DNA from: a virus
Length of the DNA: 38,818 bases
Direction: 5' to 3' (one strand)
Virus record (IMG/VR): IMGVR_UViG_3300045999_012341
Location: 1-38,818 of that record
Positions 1-5,088 of this stretch are shown one piece after another. The notes beneath the pieces are model-generated. The model made no database searches. It was not told the DNA's origin and worked only from the letters and a program-made list of their open reading frames with translations. Position 1 is the stretch's first letter, and the number at the start of each line of letters is the position of its first letter. The translations under genes and the position numbers were made by a program.

Positions 1-1
1 G

Positions 2-397
2 AGAATTTTAGAATTTAGACAAATCAATAAGAGATTTGCTCGCCGTTACAATAAAGTAACAGCCGCTATGCTTAAAGCTGAACCTGGTTCAGAGGAGTAT
101 GGTAAACTAAAGACTGAAAGAGAAGATCTGGTCTCAATTCTTAAAGATCATGGCCAAACACCAAGAGATTTAGAAGCTTTCTTAGCTAAGAAAGAATCGG
201 AAAACCCTCTTCCAGAAGTTCAGGACCACAATCCTCAAACACAAAATCAATACAAGGACAATTCTTATACTGATACAGCCGACTATCCAGTTCCTTCAGA
301 ACCAGAAGCCGCTGTAACAGCTGCAATGACAAATCCTTCTATTGAAGCTTCTCAGCTAGCTCCTTCTAAGCCAGCAGCTGAAGCACCTCAAGCTTAA
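2..397 (+). CDS. Hypothetical protein, C-terminal part (5' end outside window)
   Basis: The frame is open from the left edge (base 2) through the first ATG at 68, so the gene very probably starts upstream and only 131 residues are visible. The visible N-terminal part is basic and probably helical (RRYNKVTAAMLKAEPGSEE). The C-terminal half is rich in Pro, Glu, Ala and Gln with no clear fold, like the disordered tails of phage scaffold or virion-associated proteins. No catalytic motif or membrane segment is seen, and I do not recognise the family. It is followed by a separate sigma70-type promoter for the next gene, so it ends its own transcription unit. Confidence 0.6.
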   Translation, partial: RILEFRQINKRFARRYNKVTAAMLKAEPGSEEYGKLKTEREDLVSILKDHGQTPRDLEAFLAKKESENPLPEVQDHNPQTQNQYKDNSYTDTADYPVPSEPEAAVTAAMTNPSIEASQLAPSKPAAEAPQA

Positions 398-414
398 TAG
401 GTTACAAAAAGTTC

Positions 415-443
415 TTGACCTAGTTTAAAGGTTCCGATACTAT
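415..443 (+). promoter_or_regulatory. Sigma70-type promoter of the 57-aa gene
   Basis: TTGACC at 415-420, a 17-nt spacer and TACTAT at 438-443. The spacer ends with AAGGTTCC (428-435), two bases before the -10. The same octamer sits at the same place in the next promoter. The start codon is only 9 nt after the -10, so the leader would be about 3 nt. Confidence 0.7.
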
Positions 444-452
444 AGGTGTATT

Positions 453-626
453 ATGAAACACCTTAATGATATCGAAAAGTATCACGAAGTTCGCGGTACT
501 TTAGAATTTGTTCTTCGTGCTCTTCGTTCTGTTTATAACGAAGGTATGTTTAATTCTGCACAGAAACGTTATATCTTTAATCTTCTTCGTGAAGGGGATA
601 TCACACTTAAAAAAGTTTCTGAATAA
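453..626 (+). CDS. Small hypothetical protein (57 aa)
   Basis: A short 57-residue reading frame (starts MKHLNDIEKYHEVRG, ends LKKVSE) lies directly behind a strong sigma70-type promoter. It is charged, has no cysteines or membrane segment, and looks like a small helical cytoplasmic protein. Codon choice (CGT, GGT, CTT) resembles the neighbouring early-type genes. No Shine-Dalgarno sequence precedes the ATG, which is 9 nt after the -10, so translation from an almost leaderless message is expected. The family is not recognised. Small single-promoter genes of this kind in T4-like phages are often early host-takeover factors, but that is inference from position and promoter type. Confidence 0.6.
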   Translation: MKHLNDIEKYHEVRGTLEFVLRALRSVYNEGMFNSAQKRYIFNLLREGDITLKKVSE

Positions 627-633
627 AAATTCC

Positions 634-661
634 TTGCTATCTTATAAGGTTCCTGTAATAT
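634..661 (+). promoter_or_regulatory. Sigma70-type promoter of the AT-hook gene
   Basis: TTGCTA (634-639), 16-nt spacer, TAATAT (656-661). AAGGTTCC (646-653) again ends two bases before the -10. Transcription would start near 668 and leave a leader of about 28 nt that contains a Shine-Dalgarno sequence. Confidence 0.65.
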
Positions 662-676
662 TAGAACATCAAACCG

Positions 677-686
677 AAAGGAGGTG
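677..686 (+). promoter_or_regulatory. Strong Shine-Dalgarno sequence deciding the start at 696
   Basis: AAAGGAGGTG lies 9 nt before ATG 696. An in-frame GTG at 684 is inside this sequence, so 696 is preferred. It is one of very few canonical Shine-Dalgarno sites in the window. Confidence 0.8.
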
Positions 687-695
687 AAATTAAAA

Positions 696-1052
696 ATGAA
701 CGAACAAAACACAATCAAAATTGAACGCAAGTCTGATGGTTCCATCGGTCGCGTTAAAGAAGGTAAGCGTCGTGGGCGCCCGGCTGGTTCCGGTAACCCG
801 GCTCTCAAGTTGATCTGCCAGGTCACGGGTAAATCTCGTGCCACTAACCAGAACTACTTGAACGGTAAGGCCTCTCGTTTGGGCGTGAATGTTGATGAGA
901 TTATCAGCAATTACGTTTCGAAAGAAGGACTTAAACAGCTTCAAGCTGATAACAACCTCAAAGCTGATACACGCGAGCAGTTGCTCCGTCTCAATGGTGG
1001 TACCCGTCAACGTGCTTCTAAAGCCGTTGAACTTAAGAAGGCTGCCAAGTAA
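696..1052 (+). CDS. AT-hook-like basic DNA-binding protein
   Basis: A 118-residue, strongly basic protein. Residues about 23-32 (KRRGRPAGSG) match the AT-hook core R-G-R-P, which binds the minor groove of AT-rich DNA. The rest is predicted helical and rich in Lys, Arg and Gln, ending in KKAAK. The gene has its own promoter, a near-perfect Shine-Dalgarno sequence and a strong intrinsic terminator at 1057-1096, so it is a monocistronic unit built for high expression. Codons end in C or T more often than in neighbouring late-type genes, which also suggests abundance. A nucleoid-like or transcription-modulating role is inferred from the hook; no enzymatic domain is seen. The family itself is not recognised. 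Confidence 0.65.
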   Translation: MNEQNTIKIERKSDGSIGRVKEGKRRGRPAGSGNPALKLICQVTGKSRATNQNYLNGKASRLGVNVDEIISNYVSKEGLKQLQADNNLKADTREQLLRLNGGTRQRASKAVELKKAAK

Positions 1053-1056
1053 TATC

Positions 1057-1096
1057 AAAAACCGGTCTAGGTTCTAAACCTTTACCGGTTTTCTTT
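1057..1096 (+). terminator. Intrinsic terminator
   Basis: AAAACCGGT (1057-1066 region) pairs with ACCGGTTTTC (1084-1093). An inner AGGTT/AACCT helix extends the stem, and a T-rich run follows. It lies just after the AT-hook gene. Confidence 0.8.
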
Positions 1097-1130
1097 TCTA
1101 AATTTATTTTAAACCTTTAACATTTTTTTT

Positions 1131-1271
1131 ATGACAAACGAACAAGAAGAACGTATGTACAATCTCTTCGGTACCGAAGATATCACAACTGAACAAGAAA
1201 ATGAGCTTTCTAAGCTTGTTGACCTGATGGTCTTTGAACTTGATCAGAAAATTGCTGCAATTGATATTTAA
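1131..1271 (+). CDS. Small acidic hypothetical protein (46 aa)
   Basis: A 46-residue acidic reading frame (MTNEQEERMYNLFGTEDI..., ending AAIDI) rich in Glu and Gln and probably all helical. It follows the terminator at 1057-1096 and its last 4 nt overlap the 3' end of the converging gene at 1268-1774. No Shine-Dalgarno sequence is seen before the ATG, but a T-rich stretch precedes it. The codon pattern (GAA, CTT, GTT) and amino-acid composition look like real coding sequence. The function is unknown. Confidence 0.5.
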   Translation: MTNEQEERMYNLFGTEDITTEQENELSKLVDLMVFELDQKIAAIDI

Positions 1272-1774
1272 TTTTTGTAGTAAGGATTAGTAATAAGATC
1301 TCCAACTACACAGTGACAAGCACCCATATCAATAGAAAATTGAAGTCCTGGATTTAAAAAGGGTATTACTTGTTGCACAATAGAATCGGATGTAACATTC
1401 CCGAGTCGTTTAATCATATTGAGATGTAGTTTTTCTCGATAAAAATCACCACACATAGCAACGTATCGATATTTTCTAATGGGTGGTAAAACCCGACAAC
1501 TAAGTTCTATAACGTACCCGTACACTAAACTTGACCAATATTTACTACCCCCTGTTAGTTCCCAAGAATGTAATTCCGTATCGCTATTTTTCGGACAAAA
1601 ATCTATTATAATAACTCGTTCTTTTTCTTTAGGTAAGAATTGAACATCTCCAGTAAAAATATACTCATTATTTTTAATTTTAAATTCCCATTTCTCTTTT
1701 CCGGAACCGTCCTTACGGTCTAATTCTCGACTTATTAATTTTAAATCTGAAAAATTTTTTTGCTTTGTAAACAT
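1268..1774 (-). CDS. Hypothetical protein, paralogue of the gene at 1774-2295
   Basis: A 168-residue protein that shares its layout with the upstream gene: a KWEFKI..YIFTGD motif near residues 28-43, a VIIIDFCPKN strand near 55, and a C-terminal SIDMG....VGDL..NP.YK block. It has several cysteines (ELSCRVL, MCGDF, ACHCVV) that the partner lacks. The start overlaps the stop of the upstream paralogue as TAATG, so the pair should be translationally coupled and expressed from the late-type motif at 2296-2303. No signal peptide, transmembrane segment or known catalytic motif is visible. The function is unknown; a tandem duplication followed by divergence is the simplest origin. Confidence 0.65.
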   Translation of the reverse strand: MFTKQKNFSDLKLISRELDRKDGSGKEKWEFKIKNNEYIFTGDVQFLPKEKERVIIIDFCPKNSDTELHSWELTGGSKYWSSLVYGYVIELSCRVLPPIRKYRYVAMCGDFYREKLHLNMIKRLGNVTSDSIVQQVIPFLNPGLQFSIDMGACHCVVGDLITNPYYKN

Positions 1775-2295
1775 TACGGAGCTTTGTATGAAGGATTTAC
1801 TGATAAATCTCCAATGTCCAAACTATGAAAATCCATATCAATACTGGTTTGGAAGTTTGGTTTAATTATAACTAAAACTTCACTAGCAACTTTTTCAGTC
1901 ACAGGGTTACAAATATTTTGTAAAAAATTGTAAGAAGTTGTTCTCCATTCCGGTGAACTTAAAGTAGCAATATATTTAAATTCTCTAAACTGCAAAACTT
2001 TGTCAGCAATCTCTATCAAGCAGCCTAGAACCTTCGATGTTTCAGCATCAGGGGATTTTTGATACTCCCATAATGTTATACCATCATTTATTGTATCAAC
2101 CATAAAGTCTATAACCAATACATTCTGTTGAGTTTCGGGCAAATATCGAATATCCCCATTAAAAAGATAACGCTTGTTATTAATTTCAAATTCCCAACGT
2201 TCATAACCACCGTTCATTTCTCTATGAAAAGTTCTTTCAATAAAAGAAAAAGTAGCTTCAGGTTGAAATAATGTCTTATATGGTACCATGAACAT
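1774..2295 (-). CDS. Hypothetical protein, paralogue of the gene at 1268-1774
   Basis: A 173-residue mixed alpha/beta protein. It aligns by eye with the downstream gene across ERWEFEINNKRYLFNGDIRYLP, VLVIDF and the C-terminal SIDMD....IGDLSVNPSYK block. The upstream region carries a perfect T4-like late motif, TATAAATA (reverse complement at 2296-2303). That motif abuts the first ATG at 2295 and stands 6 nt before a second in-frame ATG at 2289. By analogy with other genes here, transcription would begin at about 2289, so the real protein may start two residues later (MVPYKTLF). The two paralogues form a two-gene late operon. No known domain is recognised. Confidence 0.65.
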   Translation of the reverse strand: MFMVPYKTLFQPEATFSFIERTFHREMNGGYERWEFEINNKRYLFNGDIRYLPETQQNVLVIDFMVDTINDGITLWEYQKSPDAETSKVLGCLIEIADKVLQFREFKYIATLSSPEWRTTSYNFLQNICNPVTEKVASEVLVIIKPNFQTSIDMDFHSLDIGDLSVNPSYKAP

Positions 2296-2303
2296 TATTT
2301 ATA
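2296..2303 (-). promoter_or_regulatory. T4-like late promoter motif TATAAATA
   Basis: A perfect match on the minus strand to the T4 late consensus octamer, 6 nt before the second in-frame ATG (2289) of the paralogue operon. If used as in T4, the transcript would start at or within a base of that ATG. Confidence 0.6.
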
Positions 2304-2363
2304 AAAATAATTTTTAATTTGCCAATATTTTGTATTCATTTATTATTTTAAATAATATTATAT

Positions 2364-2951
2364 ATGTCTGATAAATTAAGCCGAAACACAGTTTTAGTAC
2401 TTAATAAAAACTGGCAGGCAGTAGGTATTAAATCACCAGCTGATACTTTTGCCATGTTAATGACAGATACTGCCACCGGGCTCGACATCAGAGGTCTGGA
2501 TTATATGGTACCGCTTCGTTGGAACGAATGGCTTGAATTGCCTATTGAAAAAGATGATTTATATGTACAAACGGTAAACAAAAAAATTAAAATACCAAAA
2601 GTAATAATTCTATCTAAGTTTGACAGGGTACCTAAAAAACGTCCTAGATTTTCTCAGAAAAATATTTGGATTAGAGATAACTTTACTTGTCAGTATACCG
2701 GTAAAAAGCTTCGACCCGGTGAGGGAAATATTGATCACGTTGTACCTAAATCGCGCGGAGGTTCTACCGCTTGGGAGAACTGTGTATTAGCCTGCAAACA
2801 AGTCAACGCTAAAAAAGCAGATGCAACGCCAGAGGAGGCCGGGCTTAGATTATTAAAAAAACCAGAACCTCCAAAAGAGCTTCCTGTTTTCCACTACATT
2901 ACTAACAAACATAATATAAAAGAGTGGGAAATATTTCTTGCAAAAAACTAA
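2364..2951 (+). CDS. HNH endonuclease (free-standing)
   Basis: A 195-residue protein with a C-terminal HNH nuclease fold. The core is C109..T112, then D124-H125 (NIDHVVPKSRGG), N139 and C144..V147-N148..K151. This is the family pattern in which the first His of HNH follows Asp. In the usual zinc-bound version each side carries a CxxC pair; here the second Cys of both pairs is replaced (T112, V147), so the structural zinc has probably been lost together. The N-terminal 100 residues (VLVLNKNWQAVGI...) match the usual upstream extension of phage and bacterial HNH proteins. It sits at the left edge of the tRNA block, a common place for homing-type nucleases. TTTTAAATAATATT before the ATG resembles a late promoter. 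Confidence 0.85.
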   Translation: MSDKLSRNTVLVLNKNWQAVGIKSPADTFAMLMTDTATGLDIRGLDYMVPLRWNEWLELPIEKDDLYVQTVNKKIKIPKVIILSKFDRVPKKRPRFSQKNIWIRDNFTCQYTGKKLRPGEGNIDHVVPKSRGGSTAWENCVLACKQVNAKKADATPEEAGLRLLKKPEPPKELPVFHYITNKHNIKEWEIFLAKN

Positions 2952-3010
2952 AAAAGAGCCATAATTAATAGTACATTAAATGAATCATACAATTACAAGC
3001 ACAGACGCAG

Positions 3011-3204
3011 GATGTTCAGCCTTTTGGCCACGAACAACCGGCACCATCTAAGCGGGTATTGTAAAGATTCTATTTGCAAAGCCCGCTGATCTCAATAAAA
3101 TGAGCAGCGGGTTTAAAATTCTAAAGGTTTCGTAGGAGGTGAACCTGAATCACCGAAACAACCACCGTGAATCCGTGGGTGACGAAAGTCAGAGGTGTAG
3201 GTTC
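3011..3204 (+). ncRNA. Structured non-coding region upstream of the tRNA block
   Basis: No gene lies between 2952 and 3211, but inverted repeats are dense. The first hairpin pairs TGTTC 3013-3017 with GAACA 3032-3036. Hairpin A pairs AGCGGG 3051-3056 with CCCGCT 3082-3087 and has an inner 7-bp helix. Hairpin B pairs CCCGCTG 3082-3088 with CAGCGGG 3105-3111. A and B share the same strand and cannot coexist. Next comes a 10-bp stem (GTTTC..GGTGA / TCACC..GAAAC, 3127-3159) whose loop ACCT can pair with AGGT at 3199-3202 as a pseudoknot. A GAAA-capped hairpin (3181-3190) follows. The switch-like design suggests a regulatory RNA or processing element. It is not a tRNA and matches no RNA family I know. 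Confidence 0.4.
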
Positions 3205-3211
3205 ATATAAA

Positions 3212-3282
3212 GCGGATGTGATGTAATGGTAGCCTGGAACCTTGCCAAGGTTCTCGCGAGGGTTCGATTCCCTCTATCCGCT
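3212..3282 (+). tRNA. tRNA-Gly(GCC)
   Basis: Acceptor GCGGATG/TATCCGC, anticodon stem GAACC/GGTTC around TTGCCAA, T-arm GAGGG-TTCGATT-CCCTC. The CCA end is not encoded. Confidence 0.93.
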
Positions 3283-3294
3283 CATTTTTACAGT

Positions 3295-3348
3295 CCCGGG
3301 ACAATCCCTCTCCTGCTAATGCAGTGACGGATCCCGGGTAAGTTTTTT
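3295..3348 (+). terminator. Long hairpin followed by T6 inside the tRNA block
   Basis: CCCGGGA (3295-3301) pairs with TCCCGGG (3332-3338). Inner TCC/GGA and CTGC/GCAG helices make a rod-like stem, and TTTTTT follows at 3343-3348. It could be an intrinsic terminator or a processing hairpin between tRNA-Gly and tRNA-Thr. It has no T-arm, so it is not an ordinary tRNA. Confidence 0.55.
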
Positions 3349-3351
3349 AAA

Positions 3352-3427
3352 GCCCTTGTAGCTCAGTTGGTAGAGCACCTCACTTGTAATGAGGATGTCA
3401 TCGGTTCGAATCCGATCGGGGGCTCCA
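3352..3427 (+). tRNA. tRNA-Thr(TGT)
   Basis: Acceptor GCCCTTG/CGGGGGC (two G-T pairs), anticodon loop with TGT, canonical T-loop TTCGAAT. The 3' CCA is encoded. Confidence 0.93.
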
Positions 3428-3437
3428 TTTTTAAAAT

Positions 3438-3512
3438 GCACCAGAAGCTAAACGGCTAGGCATTGGTCTGCAAAACCTTTATTAGTCAGTTCGACTCTGA
3501 CCTGGTGCTCCA
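3438..3512 (+). tRNA. tRNA-Cys(GCA)
   Basis: Acceptor GCACCAG/CTGGTGC, loop CTGCAAA (anticodon GCA), T-arm GTCAG-TTCGACT-CTGAC, CCA encoded. The anticodon stem is weak (two T-T oppositions) and position 8 is A, so function is slightly less certain. Confidence 0.82.
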
Positions 3513-3741
3513 TTTTAAACGGACCCGGCTGCAGCAAATAAACCAGGTCCAGGTAAGATAGTCGTTGCCTGTTAGTGTGTTAAGGCTACTTACTGACGCT
3601 GGACGAGTTAGGCTGCGTAAAGCATTGACTCCAAGCATTTAGATTAACACAGGCTAGACGGATGATTCCGGGCTCCATGCCCGGTCTCGTTGAGGAAGGG
3701 ACAATTCCTAGGACAAAACCCTTCAATACTACAATTTTTAA
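3513..3741 (+). ncRNA. Second unexplained structured segment in the tRNA block
   Basis: This 229-nt gap has no supportable ORF or tRNA but holds several pairings. GGACC 3521-3525 can pair with GGTCC 3546-3550. GTCCAG 3547-3552 can pair instead with CTGGAC 3599-3604, so the two are mutually exclusive. GTTAGT 3571-3576 pairs with ACTGAC 3592-3597, and GTGTTAA 3577-3583 with TTAACAC 3644-3650. A strong hairpin, CCGGGC/GCCCGG, is at 3668-3684. It may be an alternate-folding RNA or degenerate tRNA material. No RNA family is recognised. Confidence 0.35.
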
Positions 3742-3814
3742 CGGGATGTAGCCCAACGGTTAAGGCGCCTGCTTTGGGAGCAGGAGATTGCGAGTTCGAG
3801 CCCCGCCATCCCGA
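3742..3814 (+). tRNA. tRNA-Pro(TGG)
   Basis: Acceptor CGGGATG/CATCCCG, anticodon stem CCTGC/GCAGG around TTTGGGA (TGG), discriminator A. CCA is not encoded. Confidence 0.93.
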
Positions 3815-3823
3815 TACTTTAAT

Positions 3824-3896
3824 GTTGCTCGTGGTGTAACGGTTAGCATTACAGATTGTGATTCTGTTAGAGAGGGTTCGAGTCCCTCCGAGCAAC
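3824..3896 (+). tRNA. tRNA-His(GTG)
   Basis: Anticodon stem ACAGA/TCTGT around TTGTGAT (GTG). The extra G(-1) at 3824 faces C73 at 3896, the known histidine identity pair, with acceptor TTGCTCG/CGAGCAA. Confidence 0.94.
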
Positions 3897-3920
3897 CTGT
3901 TTTGGGTTAATCTTATAAGC

Positions 3921-3990
3921 AGGGAGCCGCCCTACTCGCCCCCTGAAGGGTGGGGGAGATTAGTCCTGAGACGTCGCGGGTAAACGTCTC
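3921..3990 (+). ncRNA. Three consecutive hairpins between tRNA-His and tRNA-Ala
   Basis: AGGG/CCCT (3921-3933), a G/C-rich stem CTC-CCCC/GGGG-GAG (3935-3958), and a perfect 7-bp hairpin GAGACGT/ACGTCTC (3968-3990). There is no T-run after the last stem, so these look more like processing or spacer structures than a terminator. The function is unknown. Confidence 0.35.
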
Positions 3991-3998
3991 ACAATTTC

Positions 3999-4070
3999 GG
4001 GGAATTAGTTAAGTGGCTATAACTCCTGATTTGCATTCAGGTGTCACCGGTTCGACTCCGGTATTCTCCA
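3999..4070 (+). tRNA. tRNA-Ala(TGC)
   Basis: Acceptor GGGGAAT/ATTCTCC, anticodon stem CCTGA/TCAGG around TTTGCAT (TGC), T-loop TTCGACT, discriminator A. Confidence 0.92.
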
Positions 4071-4077
4071 AACTTTA

Positions 4078-4159
4078 GCTCTAGTGGCGAAATTGGCAGA
4101 CGCGACAGACTTAGGATCTGTTGCCGTAAGGCATGGGGGTTCGAGTCCCTCCTGGAGCA
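4078..4159 (+). tRNA. tRNA-Leu(TAG)
   Basis: A normal class II leucine tRNA: acceptor GCTCTAG/CTGGAGC, anticodon stem ACAGA/TCTGT around CTTAGGA (TAG), long variable arm TGCCGTAAGGCA, discriminator A. Confidence 0.93.
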
Positions 4160-4166
4160 TATTTTA

Positions 4167-4251
4167 GGAGCGGTGGCTGAGCGGTCTAAAGCGGTCGATT
4201 ACTAATCGACTGAACAGTGATGTTCCGTGGGTTCGAATCCTACTCGCTCCG
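4167..4251 (+). tRNA. tRNA-Ser(ACT), unusual A34 anticodon
   Basis: Class II tRNA with G73 (serine discriminator), acceptor GGAGCGG/TCGCTCC, and anticodon stem GTCGA/TCGAC around TTACTAA. The anticodon is ACT, where bacteria normally use GCT. A34 would read AGU, and AGC only if deaminated to inosine. Confidence 0.88.
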
Positions 4252-4268
4252 TTCTTTAAAAATTTTAT

Positions 4269-4359
4269 GGGCAGATGGCTGAGCTGGTCTAAGGCGTCCG
4301 ACTTGAAATCGGAAGTGGGGGAAACTTCACCGTGGGTTCGAATCCTACTCTGCCCGCCA
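4269..4359 (+). tRNA. tRNA-Ser(TGA)
   Basis: Class II, acceptor GGGCAGA/TCTGCCC, anticodon stem TCCGA/TCGGA around CTTGAAA (TGA), long variable arm, G73 and encoded CCA. Confidence 0.93.
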
Positions 4360-4363
4360 TTTT

Positions 4364-4371
4364 GATAAATA
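4364..4371 (+). promoter_or_regulatory. T4-like late motif (GATAAATA)
   Basis: TAAATA stands 5 nt before the ATG of the DUF5661 gene, the spacing that would put transcription start on the start codon. Confidence 0.5.
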
Positions 4372-4376
4372 ACTAT

Positions 4377-4607
4377 ATGACATTTAAACAATACTTTACG
4401 GAACAAAGTTTATCTAAAGGTATGTCTTTAGAAGATATTGCTAAAAAGCATAATGTAGAAATTTCTGAACTACAAAAAGAGCTCGAAAAAGGTTCTAAGG
4501 TTGAGCATGAACATACAGATTCAGAAGAACATGCTAAAAGAGTAGCTATGGATCATTTAGTTGAAGATCCAAAATACTATACAAAACTTTCAAAAGCTGG
4601 TCTTTAA
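4377..4607 (+). CDS. DUF5661 family protein with candidate capsid-targeting N-terminus
   Basis: A 76-residue protein. Residues about 18-38 (LEDIAKKHNVEISELQKEL) look helix-turn-helix-like. Residues about 44-71 carry the DUF5661 signature EHT.S.EHAKRVAMDHLVEDPKYYTKL, which I recognise from phage and bacterial proteins of unknown function. The N-terminus MTFKQYFTE|Q resembles the T4 capsid-targeting peptide (family example MKTYQEFIAE), which the prohead protease cuts after the Glu. That would make this a head-internal protein; this is inference. ATG 4377 is chosen over an in-frame start at 4332, because 4332 lies inside tRNA-Ser and 4377 follows a late motif. It stands alone between tRNA genes. 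Confidence 0.75.
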   Translation: MTFKQYFTEQSLSKGMSLEDIAKKHNVEISELQKELEKGSKVEHEHTDSEEHAKRVAMDHLVEDPKYYTKLSKAGL

Positions 4608-4608
4608 T

Positions 4609-4681
4609 TGCGGGATAGAATTCCGGTGAGTTCAGGTGTCTCATAAGCATCTCTAGGTGGGTTCGACCCCCACTCCCGCTA
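4609..4681 (+). tRNA. tRNA-Met(CAT) with initiator-like features
   Basis: Loop CTCATAA (CAT), T-stem GTGGG/CCCAC. The acceptor pairs GCGGGA/TCCCGC, but the first position is a T1-T72 mismatch. The D-stem GAAT/GTTC gives A11-T24. Bacterial initiator tRNAs have an unpaired 1-72 and A11-U24. The three G-C pairs next to the anticodon loop found in initiators are missing (T29-A41, G30-C40, T31-G39). Confidence 0.85.
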
Positions 4682-4691
4682 TTTTTTTAAC

Positions 4692-4766
4692 ACGTTGGTG
4701 GCAGACAAGCAATGCAGCAGTCTCCAAAACTGCCTTATGTGAGAGCGTTACTCACCCAACGTGCCA
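4692..4766 (+). tRNA. tRNA-Trp(CCA)
   Basis: Acceptor ACGTTGG/CCAACGT, anticodon stem GCAGT/ACTGC around CTCCAAA (CCA), G73 and encoded CCA. The T-loop is AGCGTTA, so T54 and A58 are swapped to A54 and T58. Confidence 0.87.
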
Positions 4767-4770
4767 TTTT

Positions 4771-4844
4771 GCGGTGGTAGTATAATAGTAGTACAGTAGT
4801 CTTCCAAACTTCGGGCCTCGGAGCGTAACCGTGTCACCGCACCA
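4771..4844 (+). tRNA. tRNA-Gly(TCC)
   Basis: Acceptor GCGGTGG/TCACCGC, loop CTTCCAA (TCC), encoded CCA. The T-loop AGCGTAA again has A54/T58. The anticodon stem and T-stem each have one T-T opposition. Confidence 0.82.
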
Positions 4845-4848
4845 TTTA

Positions 4849-4922
4849 GGAGTTGTAGCTCAGTTGGTTAGAGCATCTGACTGTCACTTAGAAGGTCGCG
4901 GGTTCGAGCCCCGTCAACTCCG
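4849..4922 (+). tRNA. tRNA-Asp(GTC)
   Basis: Acceptor GGAGTTG/CAACTCC, anticodon stem TCTGA/TTAGA around CTGTCAC (GTC), T-loop TTCGAGC, G73. Confidence 0.93.
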
Positions 4923-4927
4923 TATTC

Positions 4928-5000
4928 AGAGGTGTAGCTCAATCGGCAGAGCATCGCTTTGATAAGGCGGGGGTTGTTGGTTCAAGTCCAACCATCTCTA
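4928..5000 (+). tRNA. tRNA-Ile(GAT)
   Basis: Acceptor AGAGGTG/CATCTCT, anticodon stem TCGCT/GGCGG around TTGATAA (GAT), T-loop TTCAAGT, A73. Confidence 0.92.
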
Positions 5001-5004
5001 TTTT

Positions 5005-5077
5005 GGATCCTTAGTGAAACGGATTATCACTTAACGCTACGGACGTTACATTCTAGGTTCGAATCCTGGAGGATCCA
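5005..5077 (+). tRNA. tRNA-Arg(ACG)
   Basis: Acceptor GGATCCT/AGGATCC, anticodon stem TAACG/CGTTA around CTACGGA (ACG), T-loop TTCGAAT, A73. Its 3' end overlaps the late motif of the next gene. Confidence 0.93.
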
Positions 5078-5083
5078 TAAATA
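5076..5083 (+). promoter_or_regulatory. T4-like late motif (CATAAATA)
   Basis: It overlaps the last two bases of tRNA-Arg and stands 5 nt before the ATG at 5089. Confidence 0.5.
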
Positions 5084-5088
5084 ATATT

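Noticed and set aside
684-695. GTG start at 684 for the AT-hook gene
   Set aside because: The GTG is part of the Shine-Dalgarno sequence; ATG 696 is correctly spaced.
569-844. 91-aa minus-strand frame
   Set aside because: It covers the promoter and start of the AT-hook gene and has no start signal of its own.
690-1058. Long antisense frame over the AT-hook gene
   Set aside because: Mirror of a codon-biased gene, with no start signal. The plus-strand gene has a promoter, a Shine-Dalgarno site and a terminator.
3127-3190. Hammerhead ribozyme (CTGA...GAAA-like pieces)
   Set aside because: The invariant CUGAUGA core is absent and the GAAA is a tetraloop.
3295-3348. Armless tRNA-Ser(GCT) because of the CTGCTAA sequence
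   Set aside because: The 5-bp anticodon stem cannot form around it and there is no T-arm; a rod-like hairpin plus T6 fits better.
3668-3684. tRNA-Trp anticodon arm (loop CTCCATG)
   Set aside because: The flanks give no acceptor stem or T-arm, and a real tRNA-Trp is at 4692.
3644-4406. Minus-strand reading frames over the tRNA block (3644-3895 and 4164-4406)
   Set aside because: They are the reverse strand of tRNA genes and give the usual false peptides (GARNH, SRIRTHG). No promoter or start signal.
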